DNA from: Ornithinimicrobium sp. F0845
GTDB lineage: Bacteria; Actinomycetota; Actinomycetes; Actinomycetales; Dermatophilaceae
Assembly (NCBI RefSeq): GCF_023015765.1
Contig: NZ_JALKAL010000004.1
Coordinates: 62,001-126,000, forward strand
DNA: 64,000 bases
Direction of reading: 5' to 3'
Below the pieces are notes generated by a model that was not told where the DNA came from, ran no database searches, and worked only from the letters and a program-made list of their open reading frames with translations. Positions 60,299 through 64,000 of the stretch are shown here, one piece after another (the stretch's first letter is position 1; every line of letters begins with the position of its first letter). The position numbers and the translations under genes are program-made.

Positions 60299-61489
60299 TC
60301 AGCTCGTCAGGAACCGCCGCGCCGTCTCGGCATAGACCCGGGCGGCCTGGATGATCTCCTGCACCTCGACATACTCATCGGCCTGGTGGGCGATCCACTT
60401 GCCGCCGGGTCCGTAGACCACCGTCGGGATGCCCGCGTCCCGGGTCAGGATCGTGCCGTCCGTCGCGCCCGGCACCCCGCCGTAGACCGCCGGCTGACCG
60501 GTCACCGCCTCATGCGCGGCGGCGAGCGCCACGATGGCCGGGTGGTCGACCGGAGTGTCGACCGCCGGCCGATCGTCGACGACCTCCACGCTGGCGACGA
60601 CACCGGTCGGCTCGCCGCAGGTCCCGGCCAGCGCGGTGATCGCGCCGATGAGCTCCACGTGGTCGACGCCCGGGATCGTCCGGATGTCCAGGCACACCAC
60701 GGCACGCGCCGGGATGACGTTGATCTGGTCGGTGTCGCCGCCGAGGACGACGGTCGGGGTGAGGTAGTTCTGTCCCAGGTGCTCGTGCTCGCCGTGGCGT
60801 TGCAGGAGCTCGTCCTGCAGGTCGGCCACGGCGCGGATGAGGTCGGCGGCCACGGGCAGCGGGTTGCGCGCGTGCTGCGGCATCGCGCCGTGCGCCATCG
60901 CGCCCTCGAAGCGCACGAGCAGCCGCACCGCTCCCTTGGAGACGGCACAGATCTCCCCGGCCTCGGGCTCGCAGCAGATCGCGGCGTCGACCTCCGCGGC
61001 CAGCGGGGTCCGCGCGAAGGCCTTCGCGCCCAGCATCAGGCCCTCCTCGTCGACCAGGGCGCCGAGCACCAGGCGGCCCGGGAACGGACCGGCGTCGCAC
61101 AGCGCCCTGGCCGCGTAGATCATCGCGGCGACGCCCGCCTTCATGTCGGCGCTGCCCCGCCCCCGGAGCCGGCCGTCCACGATGTCGCCGGCATAGGGGT
61201 CGAAGCTCCACGCCGTGAGGTCGCCCTCGGTGACCACGTCGGTGTGCCCCTCGAGCATCAGGGTCGGCCCCGGACCTCCGCCCCCCTCGATGACCGCCAC
61301 GACGTTGGGACGACCCGGCGCCACCTCGGTCACCACCGGGTCCCAGCCGAACTGCCGCATCCGCTCCTCCACGAGCAGCGCCGCGGGCAGCTCGGCCGTC
61401 CCGGCCTCGGGGTCGTTGACCGACCGGATCCGGACCAGCTCCTGGGTGAAGGCCACCACACCGGCCTCGTCAACGGTCAGCTCGGTCAC
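60299..61489 (-). CDS. M20-family metallopeptidase (ArgE/DapE-type)
   Basis: This 396-residue peptidase has the M20 zinc ligands: LEGHTDVV, RGRGSADMKAG, the general-base LVDEEG, CCEPEAG and a late WIAHQADEY. It hydrolyses an N-acyl or dipeptide amide. I use the GTG at 61489 with CAGGAGGAACGA, preferred over the upstream ATG at 61543 inside the ABC gene. It overlaps the stop of the ABC ATPase by 20 bases, so it is coupled to the peptide transporter and probably cleaves imported peptides. Confidence 0.92.
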   Translation of the reverse strand: MTELTVDEAGVVAFTQELVRIRSVNDPEAGTAELPAALLVEERMRQFGWDPVVTEVAPGRPNVVAVIEGGGGPGPTLMLEGHTDVVTEGDLTAWSFDPYAGDIVDGRLRGRGSADMKAGVAAMIYAARALCDAGPFPGRLVLGALVDEEGLMLGAKAFARTPLAAEVDAAICCEPEAGEICAVSKGAVRLLVRFEGAMAHGAMPQHARNPLPVAADLIRAVADLQDELLQRHGEHEHLGQNYLTPTVVLGGDTDQINVIPARAVVCLDIRTIPGVDHVELIGAITALAGTCGEPTGVVASVEVVDDRPAVDTPVDHPAIVALAAAHEAVTGQPAVYGGVPGATDGTILTRDAGIPTVVYGPGGKWIAHQADEYVEVQEIIQAARVYAETARRFLTS

Positions 61490-62534
61490 TCGTTCCTCCT
61501 GTGTCGGGTTCCCCTGGCTGGTGTCTGTGCTGGTCGCGGGCATGGTCCTCGGTCGCCGCGTGGCCGCCGTCGGCCCGCGCCCCCTCCTCGGCGAGCCGTT
61601 GCGCCGAGTCCTCGTCCGTGGCCCCCTCGGCGACCAGCGCAGCCCGGGTGCGGGCGGCCAGCTCGGCGGCGGACCGTCCGGCGAGCGCCTCGCTCAACCG
61701 CGGGACGGACGCCAGCAGCTGCCGGGTGTAGGGATGCTGCGGGTCGGTGTAGACCTGCTCGGTCGGCCCCACCTCGACGATCTCCCCGGCGCGCATCACG
61801 GCGATCCGGTCGCACACGTGCCGCACCACCGACAGGTCGTGCGAGACGAACACGAGCGTCAGGTCGAAGCCCTCGACCACCTCGTCGATCAGGTTGAGCA
61901 CCTGGGCGCGGACCGAGACGTCCAGGGCGCTGACCGGCTCGTCGGCGACCAGGATGTGCGGGTCCGGCGCGAGGGCCCTCGCGACCGAGATCCGTTGCCG
62001 TTGACCGCCGCTGAACTGGTGCGGGAAGCGCCGGGCGGCGTCGGTCGACAGACCCACCCGCTCCAGCAACTCGTCCACCCTGCTTCCTCGTGGGATGCCC
62101 TGTGCGACAAGAGGCTCGGCGATGATCTCGCGAATTCGCATGCGCGGGTCGAGGGAGCTCATCGGGTCCTGGAAGACCAGCTGCAACCGCCTCCGCAGCC
62201 ACCCCAGCTGCCGCGGCGACCGGTCGTGGATCGGCTGCCCCTCGATGAGGACCTCACCGGAGGTCGGCCGGTCCAGGCCGCTGATCATCCGCAGCAGCGT
62301 TGACTTGCCCGACCCGGACTCCCCGACCAGACCGAACCGCTCACCAGCCAGTATGTCGAGGCTCACGTCCCGCACCGCGTGCACCACGGCCGGTGGCCGG
62401 GTGAGCGAGGTGCGGGGCCGGCGGAACTCCCGGTTCACCGCGCGCAGGCTGATGGCCACCTCCCGACCGGGCGCGTCGTGCGGCGCGGTTCGACCTCCGT
62501 CCAGCGCGTCCTGTGGCGTGCCGTCGTCACTCAT
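61470..62534 (-). CDS. Oligopeptide-type ABC transporter ATP-binding protein (second)
   Basis: This 354-residue OppF-type ATPase has Walker A (GESGSGKST), the signature FSGGQRQRISV, Walker B (ILVADEPVSALD) and a C-terminal oligopeptide-transporter tail (YTDPQHPYTRQLLASVP). The tail after about 300 is acidic and low-complexity, rich in Glu/Asp/His. ATG at 62534 overlaps the upstream ATPase by 8 bases. It probably imports peptides together with the neighbouring OppD-like ATPase and permease. Confidence 0.93.
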   Translation of the reverse strand: MSDDGTPQDALDGGRTAPHDAPGREVAISLRAVNREFRRPRTSLTRPPAVVHAVRDVSLDILAGERFGLVGESGSGKSTLLRMISGLDRPTSGEVLIEGQPIHDRSPRQLGWLRRRLQLVFQDPMSSLDPRMRIREIIAEPLVAQGIPRGSRVDELLERVGLSTDAARRFPHQFSGGQRQRISVARALAPDPHILVADEPVSALDVSVRAQVLNLIDEVVEGFDLTLVFVSHDLSVVRHVCDRIAVMRAGEIVEVGPTEQVYTDPQHPYTRQLLASVPRLSEALAGRSAAELAARTRAALVAEGATDEDSAQRLAEEGARADGGHAATEDHARDQHRHQPGEPDTGGTSDRADR

Positions 62535-63585
62535 CGCTCTCACCCCCGACCGGGTGGAAGCAGGCGTAGCCCGCCGCGCGCTCGCCCGCCGAATGGTCGC
62601 CGCGCGGCGTCCAGGGCGGCAGCGTCTCGCAGACCGAGGTGGCGAAGTCGCACCGGTTGCGGAAGACGCACCCGTCGGGGAAGCGGCCGGCGGCGGGGAC
62701 GTTGCCGCGGATCGTGTCGAGCGGCTCGCGCTGGCCCCGAGCCCTGGCACGGTCCAGGTCGCTGGCCGCGACCAGCCCCTGGGTGTAGCGGTGCTGCGGG
62801 TCACCCAGCACCTGGGTGACCGGACCCGCCTCGACGATGCGCCCGCCATACATCACGAGCACCCGCTCACAGACCGTGGCGACGACCGCGAGGTCGTGGG
62901 TGATGAACAGCATCGCGGCGTCACGCTCCTCGACGCCGGTGACGATGAGGTCGAGCACGAGGGCCTGCACCGTGACGTCCAGGGCGGTCGTCGGCTCGTC
63001 GCAGACCAGCAGAAGCGGGTCGTTGGCCAGCGCGATCGCCGCGACCACGCGCTGACGCTGCCCGCCCGAGAGCTGGTGCGGATAGGACCTGGCCACCGCG
63101 TCGGCGTCGGGCAGCCCGACCTGGGCAAGCAGCTCGACGGCCCGGCGTGCCGCCGCGGTGCGCGAGGCCGTGCCGTGCAGGGTCATGACCTCGGCGACCT
63201 GCTTGCCGACCTTCATCGTGGGGTTGAGCGCGGTCATCGGCTCCTGGAAGACCATCGCCATCCGGTCTCCGCGCAGGTGGCTCATCCGGCGCTCGGAGGC
63301 ACCGAGCAGCTCCTTCTCCTGGCCCGCCAGGTGCACCTGGCCGGTCGCGGTCAACCCCTCCGCGAGCAGACCCATGACCGCCAGCGCGGTGAGCGACTTG
63401 CCGGAGCCGGACTCGCCGATCAGGCCGACCCGTTCGCCCCGCTGGATCGAGAAGGTGACGTCGTGCAGCAGCTGGGTCGACCCCGCGTGCACGTCGAGCC
63501 CGGCCACGGTCAGGACGGTCTCGGCGCTGCCCGACGCGCTCGGCCCGGGTTGGGGGGCGCCGCCCGCCCCTGAGTGCGTGCTCAT
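62527..63585 (-). CDS. Oligopeptide-type ABC transporter ATP-binding protein (first)
   Basis: This 352-residue OppD-type ATPase has GESGSGKSLTALAVMG (Walker A), LSGGQRQRVVAA and LLLVCDEPTTALD (Walker B). The C-terminal Cys-rich segment (PDGCVFRNRCDFATSVC) is the usual OppD/DppD iron-sulfur-like motif. It overlaps the permease gene by 4 bases. With the second ATPase and the partial permease it forms a peptide/nickel-family importer. Confidence 0.93.
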   Translation of the reverse strand: MSTHSGAGGAPQPGPSASGSAETVLTVAGLDVHAGSTQLLHDVTFSIQRGERVGLIGESGSGKSLTALAVMGLLAEGLTATGQVHLAGQEKELLGASERRMSHLRGDRMAMVFQEPMTALNPTMKVGKQVAEVMTLHGTASRTAAARRAVELLAQVGLPDADAVARSYPHQLSGGQRQRVVAAIALANDPLLLVCDEPTTALDVTVQALVLDLIVTGVEERDAAMLFITHDLAVVATVCERVLVMYGGRIVEAGPVTQVLGDPQHRYTQGLVAASDLDRARARGQREPLDTIRGNVPAAGRFPDGCVFRNRCDFATSVCETLPPWTPRGDHSAGERAAGYACFHPVGGESDE

Positions 63586-64000
63586 CGGCCCTCCAGCTTC
63601 GGGTCGAGGTAGTCGCGCAGGCCGTCGCCGAACAGGTTGAAGCCGAGCACCGCGAGCGCGATGGCCGCGCCGGGGATGATCGCCAGGTGGGGCGCGCGGT
63701 GCAGGACGTTCTGGGACTCCAGCAGCATCCGGCCCCAGGACGGCTCGCCGGTGGGGGTGCCCAGTCCCAGGTACGACAGGGCCGCCTCGGCCAGGATCGC
63801 GATGGCGAAGGAGACCGACGCCTGCACGATGACCAGCCCGACCACGTTCGGCAGGACGTGCTGCCAGGCGATCGCGAACGGGCCGCGACCGGCGACCCGG
63901 GCGGCCGCGACATACTCGGTGTTGACCACCTGCAGGGCCCCGGACCGGACGATCCGCGCGAAGGCGGGGATGGTGGCGATGCCGATCGCGACCATCGCCA
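63582..64000 (-). CDS. Peptide-type ABC transporter permease, C-terminal part (cut by window)
   Basis: Only the last 137 or so residues are visible; the 5' end lies beyond the right edge. They include the DppC/OppC-type EAA loop region (EYVAAARVAGRGPFAIAWQH), ALSYLGLGTPTGEPSWGRML and the end FNLFGDGLRDYLDPKLEGR, diagnostic for this family. The visible ATG at 63995 is almost certainly internal. It is coupled to the ATPase gene by ATGA overlap. Confidence 0.9.
   Translation of the reverse strand, partial: AMVAIGIATIPAFARIVRSGALQVVNTEYVAAARVAGRGPFAIAWQHVLPNVVGLVIVQASVSFAIAILAEAALSYLGLGTPTGEPSWGRMLLESQNVLHRAPHLAIIPGAAIALAVLGFNLFGDGLRDYLDPKLEGR

Overview
The window is high-GC DNA with tightly packed, often ATGA-overlapping genes and Shine-Dalgarno-type starts. 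It is most likely chromosomal DNA of an actinobacterium. Micrococcales (Intrasporangiaceae/Ornithinimicrobiaceae-like) is my guess from gene content; the genus cannot be fixed. I see no rRNA, tRNA, CRISPR array or insertion sequence. The first and last genes are cut by the window edges.

Region 1 (1-22.2 kb) is a large CoA-thioester catabolic island. It holds a thiolase-like/DUF35 pair, a class III CoA-transferase, two overlapping acyl-CoA dehydrogenase pairs, three crotonase-family proteins, a nitronate monooxygenase-like flavoprotein, an NDP-forming acyl-CoA synthetase, a tripartite tricarboxylate transporter (TctCBA), an MFS permease, a MaoC hydratase, two thioesterases, two SDRs and a zinc alcohol dehydrogenase. 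A GntR/FCD regulator sits in the middle, and a GTATAC-centred motif recurs in three of the divergent promoter regions, so the island looks like one regulon for an imported organic acid of unknown identity. Region 2 (22.2-24.0 kb) has two ordinary genes, an LD-carboxypeptidase and a GPP34 protein.

Region 3 (24.0-37.9 kb) centres on an IclR regulator. A TRAP importer, a ThDP enzyme and an aldehyde dehydrogenase run one way. A CoA-transferase and a citrate-synthase-like lyase run the other way. Beyond them are a secreted PQQ dehydrogenase with a C-terminal cupredoxin-like domain and a secreted ThuA-like protein. GGTCC-type sites at the IclR, PQQ and ThuA promoters suggest common control. The enzymes fit an inferred route: CoA activation, release of acetyl-CoA plus a 2-oxo acid, decarboxylation to an aldehyde, then oxidation.

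Region 4 (38.0-42.4 kb) holds an SDR, a zinc alcohol dehydrogenase, purU, a 40-residue secreted peptide ending in a CxxC motif, and a divergent TrmB/LuxR-like regulator. Region 5 (42.4-57.9 kb) is a RiPP biosynthetic cluster on the minus strand. Four small precursors have cores made almost only of Ser, Thr and Cys. With them are a YcaO cyclodehydratase, a ThiF-like partner, a double-domain SagB-type dehydrogenase, a split lantibiotic dehydratase, an M50-type membrane protein, a BAAT-like hydrolase and an ABC exporter. This predicts an azol(in)e- and dehydroamino-acid-rich peptide, goadsporin- or thiopeptide-like, and is the most novel part of the window.

Region 6 (58.0-64.0 kb) carries a P1-family peptidase, a DsbA-like thioredoxin, an M20 peptidase and a truncated peptide-type ABC transporter. 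Across the window the 9-mer [CG]AGTATG[CT]C occurs far more often than base composition predicts, mostly outside region 1.
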